Below, in pieces: positions 42,389-53,877 of a stretch of DNA of 64,000 nucleotides. The first letter of the stretch is position 1, and every line of letters begins with the position of its first letter. The notes below the pieces were generated by a model. The model ran no database searches. It was not told the origin of the DNA and was given only the letters and a program-made list of their open reading frames with translations. This stretch comes from Heterohyrax brucei. Taxonomy: Eukaryota; Chordata; Mammalia; Hyracoidea; Procaviidae. The DNA lies in the NCBI GenBank assembly GCA_028571685.1, contig CM053166.1, positions 60,040,111 to 60,104,110 on the forward strand. Reading direction: 5' to 3'. The position numbers and the translations under genes were made by a program.

Positions 42389-43283
42389 GGAGAATCATAG
42401 TGGGTGGAAAAGTATGCTTCTCCTGTTATGATGTGCTCTGTCTCCTGTTGGGAGCTCTATAACTTTGCCTTTCCATACTCCATGTTCAAGGTCATTACTG
42501 GCTGTGATCCAAGATGATGGACACTGTGCCATATTAGTTGGTAGGGAACTCCATTCCTCATCTCTCTTCATTCTCTGCTTTCCTTCAGTTTATTCTCCCA
42601 GTCATTGTTTGATCTAGTTGTTAATTCCTTCATTTGATGCTTGGGGTTTTAGTACTAATGTTTGTATTTCATTTCCTTGGCTTTTTAGATCTTTGCCACA
42701 GAGGGTTGGCATGATGGGTGGTTCTGGATCCCCCTTTTAAAAGTTTTGATTGAAAACAAAAGTTTATTTTGTTTTGTTCTTGTTGGCTGTTATTTTTTAA
42801 GGCAAATGTCTCTGAGAGTCAGGGTTAACAGAATTATGTAATGTCTAAGTTTGCCAGTGTGACTTTACCTCTGACCAGGATGATGTAGGACTAGATAGTT
42901 TCCTCGAACTTGTGTGAAAAGTAATACACTTAAAGATCTAGCAGGACTAGATAGCTACTTGATGCCATTGACTACTGTAGAATACTTCTACAGTATCAGG
43001 AACACTGATCCATTTTGAACAAGTAGACATGTATTTAGCAATGGCTCCATTGTTTTTAGTGAGCACAACAAACTCGGAAACAATCTGAATGCATATCAAT
43101 ACAGAAATTATTGAATAAGTTATAATATGCTTGTAACTACACATCTGTTAAAAATTAAATATATCAATATCTATTGACCTTGAATGATATTCATGAGTAA
43201 ATAAATACTATACTGTTAAATTATTTGAAAGTCTTATTCACCAAGAAAGATTTTTAAACTTCATTATAATATGAGTGGAAGAG
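42389..43283. other. No gene; possible further L1 5' UTR sequence
   Basis: The first ~350 nt (with 'gatccaagatgatgg') may continue the old L1 5' UTR, but I cannot prove it. The remainder looks unique. No supported coding sequence. Confidence 0.4.
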
Positions 43284-43432
43284 CACTAGTATCACAGTGG
43301 TTAAGAGCTCAGGCTGCTAATCAGAAAGTCAGAAATATGAATTCACCAGCTGCTCCTTGGAAAACCTATAGGGAAACACTACTCTGTCCTATAGGTTCAC
43401 CATAAGTTGGAATCAACTTGATGGCAACAGGT
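43284..43432 (+). mobile_element. AfroSINE, sense, diverged
   Basis: tRNA-like head 'agtatcacagtggttaagag', 'gctgctaatcagaaag', then 'gctgctccttggaaaacc', 'ctactctgtcctatagg', and the RTE-like end 'gttggaatcaacttgatggc'. The first few bases are altered. Confidence 0.8.
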
Positions 43433-44829
43433 ATGAAATGAACTGAACATAAATCTATTTTGTTGATAATGAATACAAAATTCATTAAATTACAATTGAT
43501 TGCCTTTAGCCAGGATTTAGGTGAACTATTTATCTTAAGTTCAAATAATTTTTCCATGCTTCAACATAGCTAAAACAGACCTGAGAAAACATTGATGATA
43601 ATGAACTTACCATTGTTTGGATGGGAGGAGGTAACGAGCAGAAAAATAAATGTGGAAGTTATTTGGTTAGGGTTAGGTTCTTCAAAAAATGTTTTTGTTG
43701 AGAGAAGTACAGACTGCATGCTGTATATTACTGTTATAATAGCAGAAGATGAGATAAAGAAACAAAAGCAGTTGATACAATAGGCTTAGAATTGCATAGA
43801 TAACCCCATACCTGCACAGAGCGTTGTGTTTTAAAGACACTTTCACATCTAGTTCCTCAGTTGTCACAGAGCTAGACATATGACTGCCATTTCATGTAAA
43901 AAATAAAAATAGAACTAGATTAGTTCTGCCTAAGTTCTGTCTCTGAGTGCTTGCTAAATTGGATAATTAATAAAATCTCTATGTGGAGCCAAGAAAGAGA
44001 AAATTAATATTTTGTTTTCAACTTGAGCTTAGAATTGAGATATTCTTCAATGTGGAACAGTTAGGTAGATAAATGCATGAACTGTGTTGTGAATGATGCT
44101 GAGAACACTCCTGTATTATATACAGACTCGGGCAGATTTAGAAGCAGAACAAAAATGGGATAGGAAGGACACTGTCTGGTTGTGATGCAGGTTAAGAGGA
44201 CTTGGAGTCACAAAGTCACAGGCAAATTGAGGTGATGACTGTGATCATTCTGGATACAAAACTTCCTTTTCTGCTAAGGACTGATAGTTAAAACTAACTC
44301 TTCTATTGAAGACAATTAAAAATGGTTTATATAACTATACGTGTGTGTGTGTGTGTATCTGCCATTAAACAATATAAATTCAGGAAAATGCCAGAAAGCT
44401 AACAATAGAGTAAAGAATTAGTAGACTGGGAATGAAGGGAAGACGGATACCCAGGGAATGAGCCAGAATTTTGGAGCACTTTTCCCACAGAGTATTTGCT
44501 AGTTTCTTAGGGAGTGGTTGAGATCCTAAAAAGATGAATGCCATTTTTGATAGCTTTACAAGAACAGAGATACAGGATTTGGCATTCAAAGCTCTCTGTG
44601 ATAAAGATAGCCTTGGAACCATAGACGGCTATATCCTGGGAGTAATAATGCAGCTGTTATAAGTAAGCTTTTACAGATCCTCCTGCTTAACTCATTTCAA
44701 TCCTTAAGTGGATTGCAGTTATCTTGGATTACTTAAGTCTCTAACAAAAGCAAATTCAAACCCACTCTAGAGGGAGACAACGTTATCTTAGTTCTCAAAT
44801 TATTTCTATGAATACTTTAGAAATGTAAT
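43433..44829. other. No gene; single-copy DNA
   Basis: AT-rich with a short (GT)n run at about 44,341-44,357. No reading frame with coding character. Confidence 0.5.
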
Positions 44830-45250
44830 GTCTGACAAACAAAAATGAACAAAATACATCAGGAGACAAGAACACCTAAAAGAAAACCAGAAGAAACAGA
44901 AGAAACAACAGATAATAGAAAGAGACCCCTAGGGATCCAGCTACTGGAATGATCAGATATAGACTCTAAAACACTTTTGATTGTGTTCAGGAGATGAAAG
45001 ATAAAATTGAGAATGTTCACATAGAATTATAAACATAGAAAAGAACCCCCTCCGAAATTCCAAAACTGACAGAAGTTAAAGCCAATTAAGAACTTAATGG
45101 ATGGGTTACAGTGGATTACACAGATCTGAAGAAATTATGAACAGGAAGATATGTTAGGAAAAAAATCCACAATTAGGTAGGATGAGTCGACAGAATGGAA
45201 CATGCATAGATGTCCTCTTGGCAGTGTTCTGCAAGTTCAGATTTCCACTA
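44830..45250 (+). mobile_element. Old L1 (L1M-like) fragment, ORF1 5' region
   Basis: Sense text typical of the region around the start of ORF1 in ancient L1s ('gatcagatatagactc', 'gattgtgttcaggagatg', 'aaagataaaattgag'). Heavily diverged; limits approximate. Confidence 0.5.
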
Positions 45251-45387
45251 ACAGTTTGTTCATGGTGATTGAGTATTTTCTGTAATGATTCTCAAAATCA
45301 CTTCATTTCATTTGCCTGATTCCAAAGCCATTCCCATATTTTTAGATGTTTGTTACGGTAGCACTCCACTTTTAGGCACCCAAATCT

Positions 45388-45893
45388 GTATTAGTTGTCT
45401 ATTGATGCCTAACAATATTTCCAGAATTATAATATCTTAAAGCAAAACACATTTATTTTGTCACCAGTTTCTGTGGGTCAGATGTCCAAGCACAGATTAG
45501 CTGGGTCCTCTACAAAGCCAAAATCAAGGTGTGGGCTAACAGTAAAGTCTCATTTGATGCTCTACTGGGGAAGCACTGCTGCCAAGCTCACATGGTTGTT
45601 GGCAGAATTCTGTTTCTTGTAGGCTGTTAAACTGAGGTTCTCAGGTTTTTGCTGACTGTTGCCCAGAGACTTCCTTCAATTCCTTGACATGTAGCGTGAC
45701 ATCTTGTGTCCTCAAAGCCAGCAAGAGAGTCTTCTCACAAAACAAGCATTAGAATCTTATATAATGTAGTCATGCATAATCATATACATTCTGTCACTTT
45801 TGCTGTATTCTATTGGCTAGAAACATATCAAAAGACCTGCTCACACTCAGGAGAGGATATTATATAAGAGGATGAATACCAGGAGGTGGGGCA
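45388..45893 (-). mobile_element. Old LTR, MaLR/ERVL type, antisense
   Basis: The plus strand reads 'ttgtctattgatgcctaac', 'aaagcaaaacacatttatt', 'gtttctgtgggtcag', 'attagctgggtcctct', 'atggttgttggcagaattc', 'cccagagacttcc', 'ctgtattctattggctag', 'ggatgaataccaggaggtgg'. This is the complement of a common ancient mammalian LTR (AATAAA signal on the minus strand). The same family is seen at 52,684 and 59,997. Fossil, no internal genes. Confidence 0.6.
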
Positions 45894-46205
45894 TGAAAGT
45901 ATTTTTAAAAATAAAATCAAAATTGAAAAGTCATCTCAAGCAGACCTATACTAAATGAAGTACAAAGGACTTATTTTTTCTTTTCTCCTTTTGGCAGGAG
46001 GAAAATAATCCCAGGTGGGGTGGGGGGTCAGAGATGCAGAAGTTCATGAAAATATTAAATATGTGGGTAAATAGAATTTGACATGGATTGTATAAACTGT
46101 AATAACAATGCCTCAATGGCATTAAAACATTTAAAGAATTAAAGTACATGACAATGAAGACAAATGATTTGAGAGGTAGCTAATGACTCAGGGTGTTCTA
46201 AGACT

Positions 46206-46494
46206 ATTGTATTATCCAGGAAGAAGCTGACAGTAAAAATTAATATTACAAATTGCAGTGGACACTATGATGCACTGTCTTAATATTTACTATTTGTCTT
46301 TTGATATACCATCTTATTACTTGCTTTCTATTTGTTTCATCTGTTCCATTATTGTATTATCCAGGAAGAAGCTGACAGTAAAAATCAATATTACAAATTG
46401 TAGTGGAAACTATGATGCACTGTCTTAATATTTACTATTTGTCTTCTGATATACCACTTTGTTACTTGCTTTCTATTTGTTTCGTCTGCTCCAT
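46206..46494. repeat. Tandem duplication, 145-nt period, two copies
   Basis: The unit starting 'attgtattatccaggaag' begins at 46,206 and again at 46,351. The copies match over about 143 nt with roughly nine differences. They do not contain a recognised mobile element. Confidence 0.95.
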
Positions 46495-46899
46495 GGTCAC
46501 TTGTTTCCATTTTCTTTGCTTTATTTGAATGAATAAAATACATTTTGTTGTTCTACTATTTCTGTTTTATTTGCGAGAAAATTATACACTCATCTTCTTT
46601 TAATGATTATACTAGCAATATCACACATCCTTGACTCGCAAGTATCGGTTGCAGGTTTGGTTCTCTGAAGAGCAGGCTCTGAGATGAATATTTAGTGTGT
46701 AGGAGATCTACTGGAGAGTTTTGGTGGTATCAACCCCTGTGAAAGTGAGGAAATGTGAGAGTAAAGGGAGTTGACGAGCTGTGATGTAGGCTCAACAACA
46801 GCCTCACCTGACCACATGATGCATTTGGGAGTTAGAATAGATCTTTGAAGTTGCTCCAAACTGGGGAAAGATGGCCAAGCCTTTATATCTTGCATTAAT
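46495..46899. other. No gene or recognised repeat
   Basis: AT-rich single-copy sequence; nothing supported. Confidence 0.45.
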
Positions 46900-47450
46900 T
46901 TCATTGTTGAAATCTTTTCTATGTTTACCAATTTTTATTTTTCTGTCTGCTTGTCCTCTCAGTTACTGAAATGGTATGTTCTACTTTGATTCTGGATATC
47001 TCCTTGTAGTTCTGTCATAGTTTTCTTTATATATTTTGAGGCTATCCTTTAGGCCTTTAATGATTTAGAATTCACATATCTTCCTGGTATAACTAGTATA
47101 ACTTCCATGTGTTGTTGTTGTTAGGTGCTGTCAAGTCAGTGCTGACTCAAAGCAATACTATACACAACAGAACAAGAAAAAGCCCAGTCTTGCTTAAGCC
47201 CACTGTTGCAGCCACAGTGTCAATTCATCTTGTCAAGGGCCTTCATCTTTTTTGCTGACCCTACACTCCACTAGGTATAACTTTCATGTATCATTGTGAA
47301 ATATTTGGTTTTATCCCTATAAATACTTTTCATATTAAAGTATATTTTATCTAACATTAATAGAGTAATACCAACTTCCTTTTCTTTAACATTCAATTTA
47401 ACCAATCTTGGCCTTTTAATAGGAGGCTTTAGTTAATTTACATTTTGTGT
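46900..47450 (-). mobile_element. Old L1 (L1M-like) fragment, ORF2 endonuclease region
   Basis: Antisense L1 text ('ttatatattttgaggctatc', 'attttatctaacattaatag', 'aggaggctttagttaattt'). It is split by an RTE 3' end at 47,112-47,270. Confidence 0.6.
47112..47270 (-). mobile_element. RTE 3' end with long target duplication
   Basis: The plus strand starts with the tail complement 'gttgttgttgttaggtgctg', then 'caagtcagtgctgactc' and 'cccagtcttgcttaagccc'. Flanks 'actagtataacttccatgt' (about 47,093-47,111) and 'actaggtataactttcatgt' (about 47,271-47,290) form an imperfect ~18-nt target duplication inside an old L1. Confidence 0.75.
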
Positions 47451-47529
47451 CAGTCAATGTCTCACCAGGAAATGGACTGCAGAATGCACACTTTTTAAAG
47501 CATTAATGGAAAATTTACATAAATCAATA

Positions 47530-48136
47530 TGTAGGATGATGATATGCACATGACGTAACTTGCTTGCTGAAAGTAAAGAAGACCTAAAGCACTTACTGAT
47601 GAAGATCAAAGACTATAATCTTCAGTGTGAGTTATACCTCAACTTAAAGTAAACAAAAATCCTCACAACTGGACCAATAAGCAGCATCATGATAAACAGG
47701 AAAGACTGAAGTCATCAATGATTTCATTTTACATGCACCCACAATCAGTGAACAGGGAGACAACAGTCAAGAAATCAAATGACTCATTGCACTTGACAAA
47801 TCTGCTGCAAAAGACCTTTGTTAAAGTTTTAAAAAGTGATGATGCCACTTTGAGAACTAATGTACGCTGACCCAAGCCGTAGTCTTTTCAATTGTCTCAT
47901 AGGCATGTGAAAGCTGGACGATAAATAATGAAGACCAAAGAAACACTGATGACTTTCAATTATGATGTTGGTGAAGACATCATGATCAGTAAAGTAGATG
48001 GTCAGTGAAAACGAGGAAGTCCCTCAGCAAGATGGATTGAACCAGTAGCTACATCAATAAGCTCAAGCATAGCAGAGATTGTGAGAACAGCACAAGACCA
48101 GGTACCATTTCATTCTATGGTACACAGGGTCACTAT
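47530..48136 (+). mobile_element. RTE LINE, 5'-truncated, decayed
   Basis: Sense text parallel to 9,780-10,500: 'cacttactgatgaagatc', 'aatcctcacaactggacc', 'caagaaatcaaatgactc', 'gctgcaaaagacc', 'gcatagcagagattgtgag', 'cacagggtcactatgag'. No useful open frame remains. It is cut just before its terminal ~25 nt by the LTR at 48,137. Confidence 0.8.
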
Positions 48137-48646
48137 GAGTGATTGAATTGTGTCCCCCTAAAAATGAGTGTATCAATTTGGCTGGGTCATGATTCCTAGT
48201 ATCATGTGATTGTCCACCATTATTGTCATTTGATGGAAGTTTCATATATGCTGTAAATTCTGTCACTATGATTTAATGAGATGGATTGGTGGCAGTTATA
48301 TGATGAGGTCTGCAAGACCGGATAGTGCCTTAAGCCAATCACTTTTTAGATATAAAAGTGAAAAGTGAGCATGGAGACATGGGAAACTCATACCATCAAG
48401 AAAGCAGTGCTGGGAACAGAGTGTATACTCTGGACATGAAGTTCATGTGCTGAGATGTTCCCAGACCAAGGAAAGATTGATGGAGAGGATGTTCCTCTAG
48501 AGCTCACAGACAGAGACAACCCTCCCATGGAAAAAAAGCCCTGAATTTGGATCTGTAGCCTAATATACTGTGAGAGATTAAACTTCTCTTTGTTAAAGCC
48601 ATTCACTTGTGGTATTTCTGTTATAGTAGCACTAGCTGACCAGGCA
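48137..48646 (+). mobile_element. Solo LTR, MaLR/ERVL type
   Basis: Sense LTR with an early 'gattgaattgtgtccccc' block, a TATAAAA-like box near 48,352, and a 3' end 'gccattcacttgtggtattt'. Related to the elements at 49,679 and 30,769. It sits in the 3' end of an RTE. Ends approximate; a target duplication is not clear. Old fossil without internal genes. Confidence 0.7.
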
Positions 48647-48704
48647 GTACCCAGCCACAAGAAGGATGATGAAGGAAAGGAAGTCTCAATACATTGAAAA
48701 GAAC

Positions 48705-49160
48705 TGAATCATAGGTAGTATGTTCTAGGACTACACAGCAATTTAAAAAATTAGCTAGAAAAGTTCCTAAATATTTATAAAAAATTAATTTAAATAGATA
48801 ATTAAGAAATTAGAAGATACTTTAACCCAAATAATAACAAACTTGTGAGATGAAGTTAGAGCTGAAATTGCAGGAAAAATTATAGTGTCAAATATATGTA
48901 TTGAAATAGGTTTGAATCAAGGAGCTAAGCATTCTTTTAATGGAATTAGGAAAAGAAAGCCAAACTGAAGTGAGAGAAAATAGAAGAAAATAAAAAAGAA
49001 TAATTAAATAGAAAACAAATGTACAATAGAAAGGATTAAAGATAAAATTTGATGATCCTAATCAACTAATAAAGTTGGTTTAAAAAATTATAAAACATCA
49101 CTGTACCTCTTGAAATAAAAAATATATTAAGATGCTATTACAAACAACTTAATAAAAATA
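48705..49160 (+). mobile_element. Old L1 (L1M-like) fragment, ORF2 region
   Basis: A-rich sense text resembling the segment between the endonuclease and reverse transcriptase of ancient L1s ('gaaattagaagatactttaa', 'gaaattgcaggaaaaattat', 'gaatcaaggagctaagc'). Strongly decayed. Confidence 0.5.
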
Positions 49161-49673
49161 CATTAAAAAAAACTTATATGAACTACACGGGGCTTCTGAG
49201 ACCCAAATTTCTTTTGGGACATATATTGTTAGAGTATCTGGGGAAGGAAAGTCTAAGAGAAAACCCATACTTTTGCCTTATCCGGGCCAATGTTGCTAGA
49301 ATTTCTTATTTTGGATTTTTCTATGGCTGAAGCCAATGTAGAATATTGAAAGGATACTATTTTAGGGGATTTTTCCCCCTTGGGACTATTTTTTGGTTAG
49401 AATAAAATCAAGAGAATAATGACATATATTTGGGTACTGGTGAGCTAACTGATCAGTATTGTGCCTCAGCTACTTGTAAGGAAAATGACATGCATCAGGC
49501 CACTGCACACACAAGAAAATGCCTAAACCTGATCCTAATGGATGAGTTAGCTCCAACAATTGGGATGATAATGAAACAATTACTTTTAAAATTTGCAATT
49601 GCTATTGAGGTTCAATCAGCAGAGATAATCAAATTATGCTAGAATCAATGAAGGTCTTTGCATGATAGATTGA
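49161..49673. other. No gene or recognised repeat
   Basis: No supported coding sequence; short frames only. Confidence 0.45.
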
Positions 49674-49678
49674 CAGGC

Positions 49679-50179
49679 TGTCATGGTTGGAATTGTGCCC
49701 CCCCAAAAATGTGTGCAGCCACATGGCTGGGATATGGTTCCCAGTATCTTGGGACTGTCCTCCATTGTGTGGTTTTGCTAACCTGTATGTTAAAGGATTA
49801 GGGTGGGGCTGTGAATTCCTGCTGTGGGGGAAGTTTCCCTGGAGTATGGCTTGCCCCACCCTTAATGCTTTTAGCTTGCAAGGAATAAAAGGAAAAAGAA
49901 ACAAAGGACAATTTGAGAACCTCGCTACCATCAAGCAAGCAGCACCGGGAGCAGAGCGTGTCCTTCAGACCAGAGATTCTTGCATAAGGACGCTCCGTGG
50001 ACAAAGACTGATGCAATACCGGACTTTCCTCCAGAGCCGACAAGGGGAAAGTCTTTCCCTGGAGCAGACACCCTGAACATGGACTTGCAACCTACCGGAC
50101 TGTGTAAGAATAAATCTTTCTTTGTTAAAGCCATCCACTCTGTGGTATTTCTGTTAGAGCAGCCTAGCTGACTAAAACA
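49679..50179 (+). mobile_element. Solo LTR, MaLR/ERVL type, with 5-bp target duplication
   Basis: A 501-nt element starting 'tgtcatggttggaattgtg' and ending 'gctgactaaaaca', flanked by identical 5-bp repeats CAGGC (49,674-49,678 and 50,180-50,184). It has a polyadenylation-like AATAAA near 50,109 and the 'gccatccactctgtgg' terminal block. It is better preserved than the LTR at 48,137. No internal region. Open frames inside it (for example 49,687-50,076) are chance. Confidence 0.8.
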
Positions 50180-50184
50180 CAGGC

Positions 50185-50817
50185 CTTGCAGACAAGGAGT
50201 TAATCTACATCAGTGTAGTTTTGATTATATTAAAATGGTATCACCTTCCAAAGAAAGAAAGAAGATTATTTGTTATTCTTAAGTATCCTCTAGGTGGCTA
50301 AAAGAAAGTAAATGGTCATCAAGGTAATCAGTGGGTAGGTAAAAAGTGTAAAACAAATTGTGTTTTGTTGATGTTAGCATGACTATAATTGGCAGTGGGC
50401 TCATAAGTTCCCAAATGAATTTATAATGTTTCTATAAATGACATTAGTGGTTCTCCTTTTATAATGTGATTTAAGTTGTTCTCCTTTTTAATCTAACCAT
50501 GAGAAGTTCTTATCTCTGGTTTAATTTCTGTTGGATTTCCATCTACAGTGTCAAAACAAGTGAGCATACATTAAACTTAGCTAGTGGATGACTGACTAAC
50601 ACCAGCAGGTATAAATAGATATATACAGGCCTTCCATGGACTACAGTGATAATATTTAAATTCATCTCATTTCTGACAAATGTATAAAAGTGTAATGAAG
50701 CTTATAGCTCCTGGGTAGGTGATGAAAGATCAGCAACACACCAGTGGAAAAGATGTGAGCATAAGCATATGCTGAGCATTACTAGCAATTAAGGAGTTTT
50801 TAAAAATAAGGATAAGT
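50185..50817. other. No gene or recognised repeat
   Basis: AT-rich single-copy sequence; nothing supported. Confidence 0.45.
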
Positions 50818-50975
50818 AAAACCAACCAGACCTACTACTGTCATTTCCCCCTCATAGTGATCCTATTCACAGAGTAAAATTGTTCCACAATTTCCAAGAA
50901 CACCTGACATATTTGAACTTCCTACCTCAGGTTAGCAGTCATAGCACTTAACTACAACACCACCATGGTTTCCTT
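50818..50975 (-). mobile_element. AfroSINE, diverged
   Basis: The plus strand reads 'aaccaaccagacctac', 'ctcatagtgatcctattc', 'aagaacacctgacatatttg', 'caggttagcagtcatagc', 'acaccaccatggtttcc'. Complete in layout but strongly mutated. Confidence 0.75.
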
Positions 50976-50984
50976 AAACTAGGA

Positions 50985-51012
50985 TGCCAGCCAAGTGCTG
51001 TGGATTCGATTC
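50985..51012 (-). mobile_element. Candidate short RTE/SINE tail insert
   Basis: 'ccagccaagtgctgtgg' followed by 'attcgattcc' matches the last ~25 nt of the RTE/SINE family plus AGCCA tail, read in antisense, with no element body. Possible imperfect flanks 'aaactagg' and 'tactaagg'. Weaker than the other short inserts. Confidence 0.4.
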
Positions 51013-51074
51013 CCATACTAAGGTTATTACTGCTATACAATTATTCGGTTTGAGACAGACAACTGGATAAAATA

Positions 51075-52240
51075 TTCTTTTTTTTACTTTCTTGTTATTC
51101 TTATTTTTGTAGTGTTTTATTGTGTTTTGAGTGAAAGTTTACAATCCAAGTCAATTTGTCGTACAAAAACTTGCACATACTGCTATGTAAACTTAGCTGC
51201 TCTCCCCACACTGTGACAGCACACTCCTCCCTTCTATCCTGTATTTTTCATATCCACTTACTAGATCCAGTCCTCCTCTGCCCTCTCTTCTCACCTCTGG
51301 GCGGGAATTGCCTAACTAGTTCCATATATCTTACTTAAGTCAAGAAACACATTCTTCATCAGTATCCTTTTATGTTTTATACTCCAGTCCAATCTTTGTG
51401 TGAAGAGCTGGCTTCAGGAACGGTTTCGGTTATGTGCTAACAGAGACCCAGGGCCATGTCTTCAGGGGACCCTCCAATCTGTTGGACCATCAAGTCTTCA
51501 CTTTTAGAGTCTGAGTTTTGCACACTCATTTATCTAGTGTTGTATTGGGGACTTTTTGTTGTATTCCCTGTCAAGGCAGTCATCAGTGGTAGCCAAGCAC
51601 CTTCTAGTTCTTCTGATCTTCTGTTGATGTTATGTCTGGATTATGTGGCCCTTTATGTCTCATAGGCTCATGACTTCTTTGTGTCTTTGATGGTTTTCAT
51701 TCTCCTCCACTCAAGGTAGGTTGGGAGCAATTGGCACTACTTAGATGAGTGATTGCTAGCTTTTAAGACCCCAGACTCTACTCACCAAAGTGGAATACAG
51801 AACATTTGCTTTAAAAAAATTGTTATGCCATTTGACCTAGATGTTCTCTGAAACCATGGTCCCCAGACCCCTGTTCCTACTACTCTGTCCTTCAAAGTGT
51901 TTGGTTATATTTAGGAAAGTTCTTAGCTTTTGGTTTAGTCCAGTTGTGCTGACTTCTCCCCTACTGTGTATTGTCCCTCCCTTCAACTAATTTAAGTCTT
52001 ATCTATTATCTAATTAATGAATACTTCTATCTATCCCTCTCCACCCTTGTAACCATCAAAGACTGTTTTATTCTCTGTTTACATCTTTCCTTGAGTCCTT
52101 ATAATAGTGGTATCATACAATATTTATCCATTTGCAACTAATTTCAGCCAGTATAATTCCTTCCAGATTCCTCCATGTTATCAGATATTTCCCAAGTTCA
52201 TTGTTGTTTCTTATCATTGCATGATGTTCCATTGTGTGAA
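51075..52240 (-). mobile_element. 5'-truncated L1, 3' end
   Basis: Begins with a T-rich tail complement, then antisense L1 3' UTR ('gagtgaaagtttacaatcc', 'gacagcacactcctccc', 'agaccccagactctactc') and the end of ORF2 ('gcatgatgttccattgtg'). It is broken at a TA by the mariner arm at 52,241; the part beyond is lost. Confidence 0.8.
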
Positions 52241-52465
52241 TACGAGAACTGCCAGTTAAGTTCATGAACTCATCCTAGAAAAAGTGCTATCTACCTCATT
52301 GTTGAATACAGTCACCTTCAAAGTTTTCCCCTTGGGAAACTATGCACCAATGGACCTAGTCCACCATCCAAAGCAATTTTGGAACTGTTTTTCTTGAATG
52401 GCCATCAGAGCTGTCTTGTATTATTCTTGATGTCCTGAATGTCATCCAAATGTCTTCAGGTATGT
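52241..52465 (-). mobile_element. Mariner-derived element, one arm (copy 4)
   Basis: Starts at a TA inside L1 with 'gagaactgccagttaag' and 'ctcatcctagaaaaagtgc', then antisense transposase 3' sequence up to 'gtcatccaaatgtcttc'. The rest, including any fold-back arm, is missing, so it cannot be told whether this copy had the same architecture. Confidence 0.65.
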
Positions 52466-52683
52466 ATACATTCTATCCAACAATTTAAAAAGCTGTTTAA
52501 TTTACAGAATCACTAGATGCTACTGCTAAAGTCCTAGAGCTAACATCCCCCCTGTTTTCTTATTCCCCTTCCTTTACCTGCCCATCTTTTACATAAAAGG
52601 CTACTTCCAGAATCTCCTAATGTGGCTTGAGAGGTCAACAGCTGGTTGTAGTTTGTGGTTGCTGAGCTGTACATGAATATATG

Positions 52684-52784
52684 TGGTACTTTGCTATTGC
52701 TGCATAACAAATTACCACAAATTCAAGGATTAAAACAAAGTATATTTATTATCTCACAGTTTTTGTTCATCAACATTTGGGGGA
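52684..52784 (-). mobile_element. Old LTR (MaLR/ERVL type), part 1
   Basis: 'ttgctattgctgcataac', 'ttaccacaaattc', 'tttattatctcacag': the antisense start of the same LTR family as 45,388. It continues at 59,997 after L1-C. Confidence 0.6.
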
Positions 52785-53877
52785 GATGGCATCAAGATGG
52801 TGGACTAGACACATGTCTTCTCAATTGTCTCTGAGAAGTAAGGCCTGGAATGATAATTGAACAGAGCAGCATGAACATCCAGGGACCCCCTAGGATCAGG
52901 CATAGGGTTGTCAGATTGGACTAGGCACCAGTAAGGGGGTAACTACCTCTCTCAGTGATGAGGCAGCAGCACACTGAATCCTGTTTATGCTGATTCACTG
53001 TTTGGGAGGACTGCTGGTATTGATGCTTTCTTTGTTATCTAGGAGGCGGGGACTGGGCACGAGCCAGCTAATATGTTGAACTTCAGTACTTAAGTAAACA
53101 GTGTATAGCACAGCAGAGAGACTGTACATGGGATAGCCACATATTGAGAACCTGGCTTCTGACTGAGGGCACCACTGACCCTCTACCCTCTCTTTTCTGA
53201 GCAGCACCAAAGAGTCTGCTGTTTCACAGCAGAAAGGGCAGCTCGGGCGGGATGGCATTTTGATCTTCTAGGAGGCAGAGTCAGCCACCCTGCGGTCTTA
53301 GCTGGGGCTAATTCTTGCACAGAGCAGCAGCCCCTGTCTGGAAAGTGCTTCTCCAGAAAAAAAGCTGTGTTTAGGACACTGGTGCCTGGAGTTATGGATG
53401 GGGCCTGGCAGAGGATGGAAGCAAGGCCATAATCCTCTCTACTTTGAACCACATCAAAGCATCTAGGGACAGCCTATGAAGTGTTTTTGTTGTCAGCTGG
53501 TAGGCAGAGCCTGCCACACATGAGTACCTGGCTGATTTCAGCAGCTATGGGACAATTCCTCATTTGGGAGAACTGACTGCTGAGAGGCTTGACAGTATCA
53601 CCTCCACCCTTTACTGATCCACATCATAGCATCAGCTGATGGAGCCCTAGTGACTCAATAATGAGGGCACTGTCTTTACCAGCCAGAAGGCAGAGCCTGC
53701 CACCCCAGAGGGTCCAACTGGGATGAGTCATTAGAGTATACAATGAGGGCTGGTGACCAACTTCCCTCATAGAACTATGCCTCAGCTCCTGTTGAGGTAA
53801 CACCAGAGAAATTGAACAGCTTCTAGATGGCGTGAATAGAAAAATCCATAGCTAAGCATTTAAAGAAGCAGTCCACC

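Noticed and set aside
49687-50076. 129-codon frame with no interruption
   Set aside because: Lies entirely within a noncoding solo LTR.
52241-52465. A fourth complete fold-back mariner
   Set aside because: Only one arm remains; the second arm cannot be seen.
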